59,916 nucleotides of DNA from Pirellula sp. (GCA_021300155.1 JAJTID010000141.1:1-59916); one strand, 5' to 3'; positions 17,518 through 26,362 are shown, counted from the first letter of the stretch. Notes: generated from the sequence alone by a model not told the origin. Numbers and translations: made by a program.

Positions 17518-19908
17518 CTAGATCGTTCCTGACCGTCTTCGCACGACCCAACTGACGAACCAGATCATCAGAATGGATAACAACACCAGAGGGCGATCCC
17601 AAATGGAACTGCGTTTCACTTCTGCAGGGCTATTCTCCAGAACTCTTTGTTCAAAGCGATCGACCAAGCTTGAAATCTGATCGTCGCGTATCACTTCCCC
17701 TCCGCTCATGACGGCGATGCGTTGCATAACGTCCGGTCGCGCGTCTGCTTCGAGTCTTTCAAACCATGGGTCGCGTACTTCTACCGAAGATTCAGCCAAA
17801 ACTTGGTCGCTGGTCGTGTCCATCACTTTGGCCGTATAATAGCCTACTTCGAGAGTCCCCATATCGACACGAAACAAGTCCGAGGACTCTTCGGTGGCTG
17901 TTAACGAAAAACGCTTTGGCAAAACGGAATCCTGCGATTCCAAAATCACCGCGAGAGATAACTCATTGGATGTCGACAAGAAGTCATCCACATTGCTGAC
18001 AAGTACCGATGCTGTGATCTTATCACCTGTCAAGAATGCTGCTTTGTCTGGACGTAGCGAAACACGTTGCCCAGGTAAGAGATCTTGCTGCGAAACAATC
18101 CACTGCACCAGAGACTGCCAAAGTGTTGAATACACTTTTTCCTTATCCGAATGTTCGGGTGGTAAAAAAGCCCAACGCCACATGCCCGAACCCTCGACAA
18201 CCACACTTGTTCCGTTCCCGATCGGCTGATACGTTACGATCGGTGTCGGTTTGTTGACTCCATCGGAAGTGCTTTGCAACAACACTTGCGGCAACCCAGG
18301 CCTCACGACCGGACTACCTGCTGTCGCAAGGGATGGCATCATGGCCAGCACTTCCGACGGTTGTTCACCAAGCGAATCAAAGACGGCAGAATCAAATCCG
18401 TATCGACTCATCCGAGCTCGAATTCTCTCTTCACCTCCATTGGCCCAATTGACAGGGAGCATTTTTTCGAAGTTTTTCGAGACACGTTGGGCTGGCTCTC
18501 CACGCGCACAAACGAGACAACCTCCTTTGGTGGCTAACCACTCGACCAAATTGTTGAGACCGTTCTCCGAAAGATAAACTTCGGCATCCCGTCCCAAAAC
18601 AATAACGCGAAACTTCTCCAACAGCTCCATCGATTCCAATGGTGACTCCGCTTGCTCCAACATAAGCCAATCGGTCGCTTCCATCTCAGAAGCCAATGGT
18701 CCCTCAAGTTCCGATGGGTGCGCATCGGAGTTATCCGCAGAAGGATTCACGCTGGGCTTTGGCATCTCGGGGCGAGGATATCGCTTTCTCAAGAACCGAT
18801 TGGGACCGACCTTTACCATACTGGTCAGTTGCATCACGCGATTCGTGCCCAGATTGGCGGACAAGAATTTACTGTCCCAATACGGCTTGCCTTCCAGAAG
18901 TAAACAACCGATCGGCTCATCTAGCCTTTGCACCGTTATGCTCGTTCGATTGTCCGACTCCGTTGCTTCACCTTCGATTCCCGATGCTACTATTTCAAAT
19001 CGGGTCAATGCATCCGGTAAGGGCTTGTTATAAACAAATCGAATCTCTTGGTTTGATTCGTCGGTCAATCGGACAGTCCGCGTTTGCACGATCTCGTTGT
19101 TGAGCATTACCGAGATCTGTGTCGACTCCCCTTCGAGCCCAGAATGTCCGATCTTGCACTTGAGAGAAACGGGTAAGCCAGCGTACGTAATCATGCGAGG
19201 ATTGCGAGCGGCAATCGACAAGTTACGGGCGGCGACATCCTGCCCAAGCGTAATGGTGTAGATTGGGCAATTCATGGCACGGGATTCCATCGCGGCGCTC
19301 AACACAGACTCGATTGTAGATGCATTGTGAGCTCCATCGCTCACGAGCAATATGCCGCGATTCCCTTCTCCCGTACTGCCTCGAATGACATCTCGAATCG
19401 TTGTTGCAATGTCGGTGCGATGTCCGCGTTGCACCACTTGATTTGAATCGTTCACGCCTATGTCCATAGTCGTCGACTCCGCAGACCGTAGCTCTTCGTC
19501 AAAGACTCCTTTCTCTACATCCACCGTTTCGGTCGATTGAATGGCCGATGTTAGTTTCTGTGCTGCAGCGAGTCGTGTTGCATCTGGCAGAGACGGAACG
19601 TCGGCAATGTCCATGCTCATGCTTTGGTCGATCAGAACAAGCAGCGATGGCTTGCCAGCAAATGGCGGCAATTCCTCGACCCACGTCGGATTCAAAGCGA
19701 TCAACAATGGACCTACGAGTCCAACTCCGAAAAGGATCGTGAACAAGGTCCGTTGCCAAACGGACAAAGACAGACTAGGCCTGGCCCAATACATGGCAAG
19801 GACCGCAATCGAAACAAAGACGATACCCCACCACAACGGCATGGGTATACGAGGTTCGATGCTCCACGTTCCAAAAGTAATCAAGTTCACGGGCGTCATT
19901 GGCAGCAT
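17518..19908 (-). CDS. Membrane-anchored von Willebrand factor A (VWA) domain protein
   Basis: The start is the ATG at 19908; a TTG two codons upstream also exists. Two membrane helices follow (MPLWWGIVFVSIAVLAMYWA and LFTILFGVGLVGPLLIAL). A VWA domain covers about 85-240, with the metal-binding site DQSMSMD and a later IRDVIRGSTGEGNRGILLVSDGAH. The middle contains a segment resembling the type-1 glutamine-amidotransferase-like fold often fused in such proteins (LLLEGKPYWDSKFLSANLG). A C-terminal helix precedes a basic tail (LLSILMIWFVSWVVRRR). It resembles BatA-like proteins of planctomycetes with no assigned function. It is 12 bases downstream of the PQQ-propeller gene, so the two are very likely cotranscribed. 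Confidence 0.85.
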   Translation of the reverse strand: MLPMTPVNLITFGTWSIEPRIPMPLWWGIVFVSIAVLAMYWARPSLSLSVWQRTLFTILFGVGLVGPLLIALNPTWVEELPPFAGKPSLLVLIDQSMSMDIADVPSLPDATRLAAAQKLTSAIQSTETVDVEKGVFDEELRSAESTTMDIGVNDSNQVVQRGHRTDIATTIRDVIRGSTGEGNRGILLVSDGAHNASTIESVLSAAMESRAMNCPIYTITLGQDVAARNLSIAARNPRMITYAGLPVSLKCKIGHSGLEGESTQISVMLNNEIVQTRTVRLTDESNQEIRFVYNKPLPDALTRFEIVASGIEGEATESDNRTSITVQRLDEPIGCLLLEGKPYWDSKFLSANLGTNRVMQLTSMVKVGPNRFLRKRYPRPEMPKPSVNPSADNSDAHPSELEGPLASEMEATDWLMLEQAESPLESMELLEKFRVIVLGRDAEVYLSENGLNNLVEWLATKGGCLVCARGEPAQRVSKNFEKMLPVNWANGGEERIRARMSRYGFDSAVFDSLGEQPSEVLAMMPSLATAGSPVVRPGLPQVLLQSTSDGVNKPTPIVTYQPIGNGTSVVVEGSGMWRWAFLPPEHSDKEKVYSTLWQSLVQWIVSQQDLLPGQRVSLRPDKAAFLTGDKITASVLVSNVDDFLSTSNELSLAVILESQDSVLPKRFSLTATEESSDLFRVDMGTLEVGYYTAKVMDTTSDQVLAESSVEVRDPWFERLEADARPDVMQRIAVMSGGEVIRDDQISSLVDRFEQRVLENSPAEVKRSSIWDRPLVLLSILMIWFVSWVVRRRSGTI

Positions 19909-19920
19909 CTGCAAGTCTCT

Positions 19921-21231
19921 TTACTTGCGTTGGATGTCAAAACATTGCAAGTGATCTTGATCACGAATGTAGAGCCTCCCCTGATGAATGACTGGGTGTG
20001 GCCAGCTTTCCCCATCGTGCGTTGGTAGTTTGAACGAGCTAAGTAGTTTGTATTTTTTGGGGTTGGTATCAATCAAAGCCATCGTGCTGTCTTGATAGCG
20101 AAAATAGAGTTTATCGTCTGCCGCAACAATGGCTGCGGAACCGGAGCCTGCGCCTCGCTCTTTTCCCCAGACATTCTCGCCTGTTTTCCATCGGATGCAC
20201 GCAGGAAAGCCATTGTTGTGTCCATGCCCCATGTACACAAAGTCGCCAATCATCACCATGCCACCGTGATGGTTTTGCAACTCTTTGTTGGTCTTGTAGT
20301 AAACTTCTTTGACTTCAAGTCGCTTACCACTCTTCTTCACTTGAAGTAGCGCACTACCGCCGTCATCATATCCCGTCGAGCAAAACACGTAGTCATTCTT
20401 GACGATCGGAGTTGGGATGTTCGCAGTCCTGTTTGCGACGCGATCGTAGTTCCAAAGTAGCTCACCAGTCTCTGCGGAATAGCTGACGATGCCATGTCCT
20501 ATCAGTTGTATGTACTGTTTTACTTTCCCTGCGTTGGAGATCACCACAGAAGAATAACCGGCTCCATCGTTCCCTTTGAGATTCCCTTCAGGAGCAGGTC
20601 CAGTCCATATCGTATCGCCGTTGGATTTGTTGAGAGCGACTACCATCGCCTTCTTGCCGCCGGGAGTGCAGATCAATTTGTCACCTTCGATTAGTGGAGA
20701 CTCGCTGACCCCCCATCCCGATTCCATTTTTCCATCAAAGTCCGTTGTGAAACTCTTTTTCCAGACTGTCTCGCCAGTTTCGGAATTGCAGCAGACTAAC
20801 ATTCCATCGAAAGAGACCGCGTAAACTCGGTTCATTTGCGGATCAATGGTAGGCGTGCCGTTCGGTGCTTTCTTTGAGGAATCAAAGGGTGTTCTCCAAA
20901 CCAATTCCCCGTTCTTGATCTCTCGGCAGATGAGGTGAACTTGATCCCCCACGTTTCCGATCGTAAAGAATCGTCCGTTCGCTATCGACAAGCTCGACAT
21001 CCCTTTCCCCATTCCCTCGACTTGGTACACAAGCGATGGACCGGCGTCACCCCACGTATTAGCTAGTCCCTTTTCGGTGGATATGCCATCGCGATTCGGG
21101 CCTCTCCACTGATACCAATCTTTGGTTGTCGAATCCTCACCGTAGCAAGAGCTGCAATGTCCGTCGAGCAACAATGTTGAAACAAAGCAAAAACAAAAAA
21201 CTGCGAATCGATTCAGTTTCATGGTTGTCAT
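19921..21231 (-). CDS. Secreted PQQ-like beta-propeller repeat protein
   Basis: The chosen start at 21231 (MTTMKLNRF) has a GAG ribosome site; the frame extends to a TTG at 21288. The signal sequence is MKLNRFAVFCFCFVSTLLLDG, possibly followed by cysteines for disulfides. The mature part begins DWYQWRGPNRDGIS, the classic opening of planctomycete PQQ-binding-like propellers, and has blades with GDLVWRTPFD-like and NGDTIWTGPAPEG repeats and YSAETGELLWNYDRV. No catalytic residues of a true quinoprotein dehydrogenase were identified, so it may bind partners or a cofactor only. It leads the pair with the VWA gene. Confidence 0.9.
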   Translation of the reverse strand: MTTMKLNRFAVFCFCFVSTLLLDGHCSSCYGEDSTTKDWYQWRGPNRDGISTEKGLANTWGDAGPSLVYQVEGMGKGMSSLSIANGRFFTIGNVGDQVHLICREIKNGELVWRTPFDSSKKAPNGTPTIDPQMNRVYAVSFDGMLVCCNSETGETVWKKSFTTDFDGKMESGWGVSESPLIEGDKLICTPGGKKAMVVALNKSNGDTIWTGPAPEGNLKGNDGAGYSSVVISNAGKVKQYIQLIGHGIVSYSAETGELLWNYDRVANRTANIPTPIVKNDYVFCSTGYDDGGSALLQVKKSGKRLEVKEVYYKTNKELQNHHGGMVMIGDFVYMGHGHNNGFPACIRWKTGENVWGKERGAGSGSAAIVAADDKLYFRYQDSTMALIDTNPKKYKLLSSFKLPTHDGESWPHPVIHQGRLYIRDQDHLQCFDIQRK

Positions 21232-21322
21232 TTTTCGCTCGCACATGTTCCGTTTAGTGTTCACACAGATATCCATTCTCAATCCCAACCCGAAGCCTGA
21301 GGGCTTGTTGCCTTAATCCCAT

Positions 21323-21381
21323 CCCGACGCGTAAGCGAGGGATTCTGTGTGATTGTAAGTCCTTCGCTCACGCAGCGGGTT
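21323..21381. repeat. Imperfect palindrome, family 'CCCGA..GAGCGAGG'
   Basis: The left arm CCCGACGCGTAAGCGAGGGA (21323-21342) pairs imperfectly with the right arm TCCTTCGCTCACGCAGCGGG (21360-21379). The spacer starts ATTCTGTGT, the same phrase found in the better copy at 30491-30537. A further half copy (CCCGAAGCCTGAGG) lies just left at about 21288-21302. Confidence 0.7.
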
Positions 21382-21409
21382 GTGAAAAACATTTTGCCTC
21401 GTTGGCGCA

Positions 21410-22720
21410 CTAGTGACTATCAGCACCGCCAGATAATTGGCTTTCCACTTCGTCCGCTTGCCAGGCGATTGCAGAAATAATCTTGGCTAGTTCCGCAGCA
21501 TTGGTCAGACTTGCTAAGACATTCGACTTGAGCACCAATATCTCACCGTCATCGGTTCGCTTCATGGCGAAAGCACCGTGCACAACCGAGTCGTTGTTGC
21601 GCAGGATCGTCATTGCCGCCGCTTGATTGATCGCCCCACAGGGAGACCATATACCGACCAAAGCGTTGCCCTCGCTATCTTTGCGATCAAGTTCTACAAA
21701 GACACGTTGCCGTCGCGACGCGGCCAACGGAACGCCGAGTTGAAGTTTTCCATCATCGATTGATTGAACTGCCCAACCGAGTTTTTCTCCTAACGCTCCT
21801 AACGCTGACGATAGATCGGCTTCCGTCGGCACACGAGCGTTGCTGAAATCGAGCTTTGGAACGGGTGAAGCCGCAACGCCTGGCAGTGCTTGCATACCTC
21901 CGCCTGCCTGTGCGTTAAGCATCGAAGGGAGCATCATGCTCAGTCCGATACCCAGCGGTCCGTTCGCGCCTGCTGCTCCCGTGGCTTGCATGGCATTGGC
22001 CGCGCTATAAGTCGCGTAGGACCGCAGATCCCCCAGGACCGCCATACTTGCTCGCGCGTCGATCGCCTTCTGCACTTCTTCAGGTGCTGAGATGCTACTG
22101 ATGAAAAACTCTGTCAGCTCCAAACCGAACTTGGAAAATTGATCCCCTAATTTGATACGTGCTGCCGCACTAATGTCGTCCATGCGGGTAGGCATGTCCA
22201 ACAATCCAATCCCAGAGCTTGCAATCAGGTCAGTGATTCCCGCGACAATCAAATCTCGCAAGTAATTGAGAATTTCGTCGGTTGTAAATTTGCCTTGCGT
22301 ACCCACAATCGTATTCAGCAACAGCGAGCCATCGACGACTCGATAGGCGAATTTGCCATAGCCTTTCAATCGAACGATTCCAAAGTTAGGATCCTTGACC
22401 GTGATAGGAGTTCTCGTTCCCCAACGTTGGTCGATGAACGTCTGTTTGCCGATGTAGTAAACACAGGCTTGGAATGGCGAACGCTCGAAAGGAGCAGTTA
22501 GAATCTTGCCGATCAGAGGTATGTTCGCAGTGGTCAACGTGTAACGACCCGGTCCAAACGCATCCATGGCTCGGCCATCGCGAAAGAATATTGCCTCTTG
22601 GTTCTGGTGGACGATCAACTGTGCCCCAAACTGAATCGCCGCTGTACCAGATTCGGGGACGCGTGCGACTAAGGATTGATTGGATTGATCGATGTAGTCA
22701 ATGACTTCAAGGCGAAACAC
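21410..22720 (-). CDS. SPFH (band 7) domain protein with a C-terminal YbjN-like region
   Basis: The start is GTG at 22720 with a GAGGA ribosome site 8 bases upstream. Residues about 20-240 form an SPFH domain of the YdjI type (IQFGAQLIVHQNQEAIFFRDG, then FGPGRYTLTTANIP, then FISSISAPEEVQKAIDARASM). A small-residue-rich linker follows (about 240-285). In place of the zinc ribbon common in this family, residues about 300-430 (LGWAVQSIDDGKLQLGVPL, then HGAFAMKRTDDGEILVLKS, then ADEVESQL) resemble the YbjN/secretion-chaperone-like fold. SPFH proteins of this type scaffold membranes and respond to envelope stress. The YbjN likeness is by eye only. Confidence 0.8.
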   Translation of the reverse strand: MFRLEVIDYIDQSNQSLVARVPESGTAAIQFGAQLIVHQNQEAIFFRDGRAMDAFGPGRYTLTTANIPLIGKILTAPFERSPFQACVYYIGKQTFIDQRWGTRTPITVKDPNFGIVRLKGYGKFAYRVVDGSLLLNTIVGTQGKFTTDEILNYLRDLIVAGITDLIASSGIGLLDMPTRMDDISAAARIKLGDQFSKFGLELTEFFISSISAPEEVQKAIDARASMAVLGDLRSYATYSAANAMQATGAAGANGPLGIGLSMMLPSMLNAQAGGGMQALPGVAASPVPKLDFSNARVPTEADLSSALGALGEKLGWAVQSIDDGKLQLGVPLAASRRQRVFVELDRKDSEGNALVGIWSPCGAINQAAAMTILRNNDSVVHGAFAMKRTDDGEILVLKSNVLASLTNAAELAKIISAIAWQADEVESQLSGGADSH

Positions 22721-22837
22721 GAAAGATCCTCAATTCATGAGAGAAAGTAGTGATACAGTTTGCCGTCGATCATTCTAGCAAGGATTCGGGAATCGGTCGG
22801 CTATTCAAACGCAATTTCGCTGAATCCGCAGCGCAGC

Positions 22838-22903
22838 CCCAGACGCTTTGCTTTGCACCCTGAAAGCTTTGCTTTGCAGTCCTAGACGCTTTGCTGCGCA
22901 GCC
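22838..22903. repeat. Three degenerate tandem copies of a 21-22 base unit at the mtd 3' end
   Basis: The units share the core GCTTTGCT(T/G)(T/C)GCA: AGACGCTTTGCTTTGCA, GAAAGCTTTGCTTTGCA and AGACGCTTTGCTGCGCA. The right-hand copy contains the stop codon and last codons of the dehydrogenase gene; the other two lie beyond the stop. This looks like local duplication of the gene end. Confidence 0.7.
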
Positions 22904-23769
22904 AAAATGTCAGACCCAATCGTTAACATTTCCTGGCAATCGAGAAATCGGTGATTGGACTCGAACAATGCAGCAACCGAGGCCTTGTGAATCTTCATTT
23001 TCAGCCCTCCAACACCCAATGCACCGTAATCTGCACGCGTACCACGTTGCACCCCTTTGTCCATGATTCCGATCCCTTCGATGCCGGCGGGGGATACTGC
23101 GTTTAGGTCAATCGCGACTTGCAGAGACTTTCCAAACTCCAACTGTTGGGCAGACATCAGTTTGACTCCTGCCGCCCCGCAAGCGATAACAGCATTGGCC
23201 CGATAAAGTGCAGCGGCCAATAGCTCGGGATCTTCGGAACGCAATGGTATCAGCCGCGACGGATCGACATTGGCTCGAGCCAATTGATCGATGGTTTCTT
23301 GCGAACGCTCAACCGAACGCGAACCTACAAAAACCTTGCCGCCGAGGTTTGCCAAAATGCGGCACACACGCTGACCCACTGGCCCTGTTCCTGCCAAGAC
23401 GATGGAAATCGAATCGTTGATTTGGATATGTTGTTGCGCACAAAGAACGGCTGCGGCGGCTGTGCTGTTGGCCCCGTTGCTGTCCAGCATAATCGATACG
23501 CGAAACGGATCGGAAAGAGTATCACGGGCTGCAGCAGCAACCGCTTCGCCGTGCACAACATTACTGCCACCTACGAAGATCGCTGTGTTGTGAAGATCAT
23601 GCGGCCCACGTGTATACATAGCACCATGAACAAGATCGCGAACGTCCTCAGCCCGAACGTTTGCGTACTGGAAGAGGTGATCCACCCCTGCGTCTACAGC
23701 CACCACACCATCAAACACGCTGGCTTTATTGTCCGTATCCAATTGAATCAAAATCTTGCGCTTAGCCAT
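22882..23769 (-). CDS. NAD(P)-dependent methylene-tetrahydromethanopterin dehydrogenase (MtdA/B/C family)
   Basis: About 295 residues, as expected for the family. The N-terminal part (KILIQLDTDNKASVFDGVVA and the conserved DAGVDHLFQYANV) precedes a Rossmann NAD(P) domain with VLAGTGPVGQRVCRILANLG and the following VGSRSVERSQ, which may accommodate the NADP phosphate. The conserved C-terminal ADYGALGVGGLKMKIHKA is present. It oxidises methylene-H4MPT to methenyl-H4MPT in C1 transfer and formaldehyde oxidation; planctomycetes are known to carry these archaeal-type enzymes, and MtdC is a planctomycete class. Which of A, B or C cannot be decided here. The start is the ATG at 23769, with a GTG one codon earlier. 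No other H4MPT gene lies nearby. Confidence 0.9.
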   Translation of the reverse strand: MAKRKILIQLDTDNKASVFDGVVAVDAGVDHLFQYANVRAEDVRDLVHGAMYTRGPHDLHNTAIFVGGSNVVHGEAVAAAARDTLSDPFRVSIMLDSNGANSTAAAAVLCAQQHIQINDSISIVLAGTGPVGQRVCRILANLGGKVFVGSRSVERSQETIDQLARANVDPSRLIPLRSEDPELLAAALYRANAVIACGAAGVKLMSAQQLEFGKSLQVAIDLNAVSPAGIEGIGIMDKGVQRGTRADYGALGVGGLKMKIHKASVAALFESNHRFLDCQEMLTIGSDILAAQQSV

Positions 23770-23891
23770 CACTTACTTTCCCGACCCGTTGGCGAAGGTA
23801 TTAGAATTGCTGCGCAAGGGTAACGTGAGCTTCGGAATTTGGCAAGTTTCCAGACCAATTTCGACTCGGTTCGAACTCAATGAGCCGTTCA

Positions 23892-24362
23892 TCATCGGTC
23901 CCGCAAGTAGGACAACATCTCAAATGGATCAAGAATTTGGCACGTCCATTTCATTCGTTCAAAAACTTGAAGAAGCGGACTGTCAGTCGCCCTCAAATCA
24001 AGAATGTCCTTGTCGCGGGTAACAAGTACATCGGCCTTCGCAGCAATAGCCAAATCGATGTACTTTGCATCTTTGGGATCGCGATCCATTACGAACGCGC
24101 TTGCAACGTCCTTCAAATGGACTGAACAAAATTGAATCCGATCCATGAACTCGCCAACGGTAGAAATCGTTAGCGATGAAAATTTTCGCTGGAGTGATGG
24201 ACGCGTCAAGACATCTCGAATTTCTTCGAGGCATGCATCGGAGATGAGCAGTTCCAATTCACCTATTTCGGCAAGTTCTAAGAGTGCCGATGCTGGACCA
24301 GTGGACCTCGTAGCAGCTTGCAGAAAGATCATGCAGTCGAAAACGACTCGCAACCTGTCCAA
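23892..24362 (-). CDS. PIN-domain toxin (COG1569-type putative ribonuclease)
   Basis: About 156 residues with the PIN acidic set: VVFDCMIFL near the N-terminus, ELLISDACLEEIRDVL, then RDPKDAKYIDLAIAAKADVLVTRDKDIL. Asp9, Asp93-region residues and the Asp of TRDKD are candidate metal ligands. It should cut RNA when not held by its antitoxin. The frame starts with TTG at 24362, directly after the antitoxin stop, with a second TTG at 24353; there is no ATG before the conserved Asp, so a non-ATG start with translational coupling is most likely. The toxin follows its antitoxin gene, as usual. Confidence 0.85.
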   Translation of the reverse strand: MDRLRVVFDCMIFLQAATRSTGPASALLELAEIGELELLISDACLEEIRDVLTRPSLQRKFSSLTISTVGEFMDRIQFCSVHLKDVASAFVMDRDPKDAKYIDLAIAAKADVLVTRDKDILDLRATDSPLLQVFERMKWTCQILDPFEMLSYLRDR

Positions 24363-24617
24363 TTACTTTTGCCCTTGCTTGGCTTCGTGGACTTCGTCTC
24401 GAGCGTTTTCGAGGAGGCAATCGAGCTCAGAGTCCTGAATGCCTGAAGAAGCGACTTGTTCGCGAAACGGAGCCAAGATTTCGGCGAAAGTCCGCCCGCC
24501 GATAACCCCTCTCCGGATTAATTCTGCGGCATAGGTTTCCACGGATTGGCCACGCAGAGCCGCTTGCTCGGCCAGTTTCCGTTCTGTTCCGTCTGGAATG
24601 TTGATGCTAATGACCAT
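24363..24617 (-). CDS. Antitoxin of the PIN pair (84 aa, ribbon-helix-helix-like)
   Basis: The ATG at 24617 gives MVISINIPDGTERKLAEQ, a beta strand and helix as in ribbon-helix-helix repressors, followed by RGQSVETYAAELIRRGV. The C-terminal tail is acidic and flexible (DSELDCLLENARDEVHEAKQ), typical of the part that blocks a PIN toxin. The frame extends ten codons upstream but the internal ATG fits the fold. Its stop is immediately followed by the toxin start. It probably also represses its own operon. Confidence 0.8.
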   Translation of the reverse strand: MVISINIPDGTERKLAEQAALRGQSVETYAAELIRRGVIGGRTFAEILAPFREQVASSGIQDSELDCLLENARDEVHEAKQGQK

Positions 24618-24784
24618 GTTCGCTCCATAAGTCGAAATTCTCGCCACATTTCCATTGTAACATTAACTTTGTGTCATCGACAAATGAAGATCTGGCAATA
24701 TCCGCGAGGTTAGCATCTCGACAGAAATAGCTGGGGGTGCGCAGCACCAAGCTTTCCGCCAGTCCTTGAAATTGCATCTGAACG

Positions 24785-25969
24785 TCACTCAATATCGATC
24801 AAGTTTTTTAAACGAGCTCTTGTCTCTGTATCCAGCGACTTGATGTAGTCGGTTAAGGCCTTAGCTACAAAGCTATTCGCTAGGTCATTTGCCTCTTTGT
24901 CAATTCGATCAGCTTCCTTGAGGAGCTTAGAAATCGTTTGCGGATCATCCAGATACTTTTGCACTTGTTGGTTTTCAAAAAAAGCTCTGATTCTACAACA
25001 TAGAGATCCCCTCATGCCGTGTTGTGAAAACAGCACAAGCTGATCATGATTCAATACCCGCCTTATCGCTGTTGCAGCCATTTCTTCATTTTCGCGAAGG
25101 ACACGTTGAGTCTCAATTGCCCGTCCCTGAATAAATGCTTCGTCATGCTCTACTTCACTCCGCGAATTGCTGCGAGCATGTAGGTCAAGCATTAAATTGT
25201 GCAATTCATCTGTCAGCCTAGGATTATTGCCAAATATCTCCGGTGAGAATTCTTTTGCGCACGCCCCCATTATCGTGTAGTAGCGGAATGGTGCATCGAG
25301 AATCGGCGGCGAACTACCGCTTGGATGTTCGCCTGGCAAGAATTTTGTTCCAACCAGGTCTACAACTCGGTTTCGAAAATCGGGTGGTGCGGTTTTGATT
25401 AGTTGCCTGAAGGCATCCCTTCGATAGAAAGCAGCATTACCTTCCGTCTTCAAAAATTTATCCATGCTTCGCTGGACTTCTTTTAGTGGTTTCTCGTCCA
25501 GTCCTAAATACTTCATAGCTTCAGGCCTAAAAACGATGAACACTGGCGAATTGGGTAATAAACGCTCCGCGACGACGTATCTCGAGAACTTTCGAAACAA
25601 GTCTGGGGATAATATACTTTCCAATTTCTCCTCTAGTTCTCGATCGAGTTTTTCAACGATCAACGCCCTCGAACCGGCGACGGACTTTCTGTCCTTAATC
25701 AATTCACGAATCAAGAGTCGGTGTGTCTCTTCAAATCGTTTTGTAGCTTCCTCGCCCAGGACCTTTAATTCCCCTGCCATCGTGTCATCCAAACCAATCT
25801 TGGCATGAATACTCGGCACAGTATTGAGCAATTTGAGGGCACCGAAGCCACGCGCATCGGAGATAATGGTCTCTGCAGACGGCGGAAGCTGAGCAGTGCA
25901 ATTATTGACTTGCGTAAACGATCCTAGAAAAAAGCATATTGCGATCTGCAAAGGAATTGCCTTCATCAT
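24785..25969 (-). CDS. Secreted hypothetical protein (394 aa)
   Basis: Two adjacent ATGs follow a GAGGA ribosome site. The signal peptide is KAIPLQIAICFFLGSFTQV. The mature protein is charged and helical throughout (KVLGEEATKRFEETHRLLIR, EKLDRELEEKLESILSPDLF and RRVLNHDQLVLFSQHG). The phrase ILSPDLFRKFSRY resembles the LTPEQ-type helical motifs of planctomycete periplasmic proteins, in which a helix pair is followed by a loop. No enzyme motif is seen. It stands alone between the toxin pair and the decayed ParE locus. Coding sequence appears more A+T rich than the neighbours. Confidence 0.75.
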   Translation of the reverse strand: MMKAIPLQIAICFFLGSFTQVNNCTAQLPPSAETIISDARGFGALKLLNTVPSIHAKIGLDDTMAGELKVLGEEATKRFEETHRLLIRELIKDRKSVAGSRALIVEKLDRELEEKLESILSPDLFRKFSRYVVAERLLPNSPVFIVFRPEAMKYLGLDEKPLKEVQRSMDKFLKTEGNAAFYRRDAFRQLIKTAPPDFRNRVVDLVGTKFLPGEHPSGSSPPILDAPFRYYTIMGACAKEFSPEIFGNNPRLTDELHNLMLDLHARSNSRSEVEHDEAFIQGRAIETQRVLRENEEMAATAIRRVLNHDQLVLFSQHGMRGSLCCRIRAFFENQQVQKYLDDPQTISKLLKEADRIDKEANDLANSFVAKALTDYIKSLDTETRARLKNLIDIE

Positions 25970-26011
25970 TCATCCTCTTCGATTGCGCAACCAACGGGGA
26001 CATCTCATTTG

Positions 26012-26198
26012 CTATCCTTTGGATTCTAGCAATTCGCTTGTTCGTGTTCGAGATCCCTCAATTATAGCAAGCACAAATAGTGCTGGACGGACCGCCTGAT
26101 GAATAAGCCGATAAGGCCCCTCTATCACCTCACGGACCGTCACATCTCCAAATCCCGCTCAATTGACGAATCGCGTTGGCGGTCCATTCAGCGTTCAT
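26012..26198 (-). pseudogene. Decayed ParE/RelE-type toxin gene
   Basis: The ATG at 26198 opens MNAEWTANAIRQLSGIW, the typical beginning of ParE-like toxins, then hits a stop after 22 codons. In another frame the same strand continues TVREVIEGPYRLI, then FVLAIIEGSRTRTSELL and a stop at 26012; this is the conserved C-terminal half of the family. The middle 30-40 residues are missing and the frame is shifted at about 26143, so one internal deletion explains both. A full gene would need about 95 codons; here about 60 remain. Confidence 0.75.
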
Positions 26199-26250
26199 TC
26201 GGATAGACCAAACTTCCTGCGAACTTCACCCACTTTGATCTGGCGTTCCG
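26190..26250 (-). pseudogene. Tail of the cognate antitoxin of the decayed ParE toxin
   Basis: Just upstream of the toxin ATG, one frame reads RSKWVKFAGSLVYPNER and stops inside the toxin start, an overlap typical of antitoxin-toxin operons. The FAGSL phrase recalls the C-termini of Phd/YefM-type antitoxins. No N-terminal DNA-binding part was found up to the DUF1501 stop at 26363, so only the tail remains. Confidence 0.4.
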
Positions 26251-26362
26251 TTCATAATGTTTTGATGAAAGCAGATTGATTTTACAGTCCAAATCGCGAC
26301 GAACACGCAATCGGCGGTTGTCACCGCCGCCTAAGTTCTGTCGCTCCTATGTAGCTTTTTTA

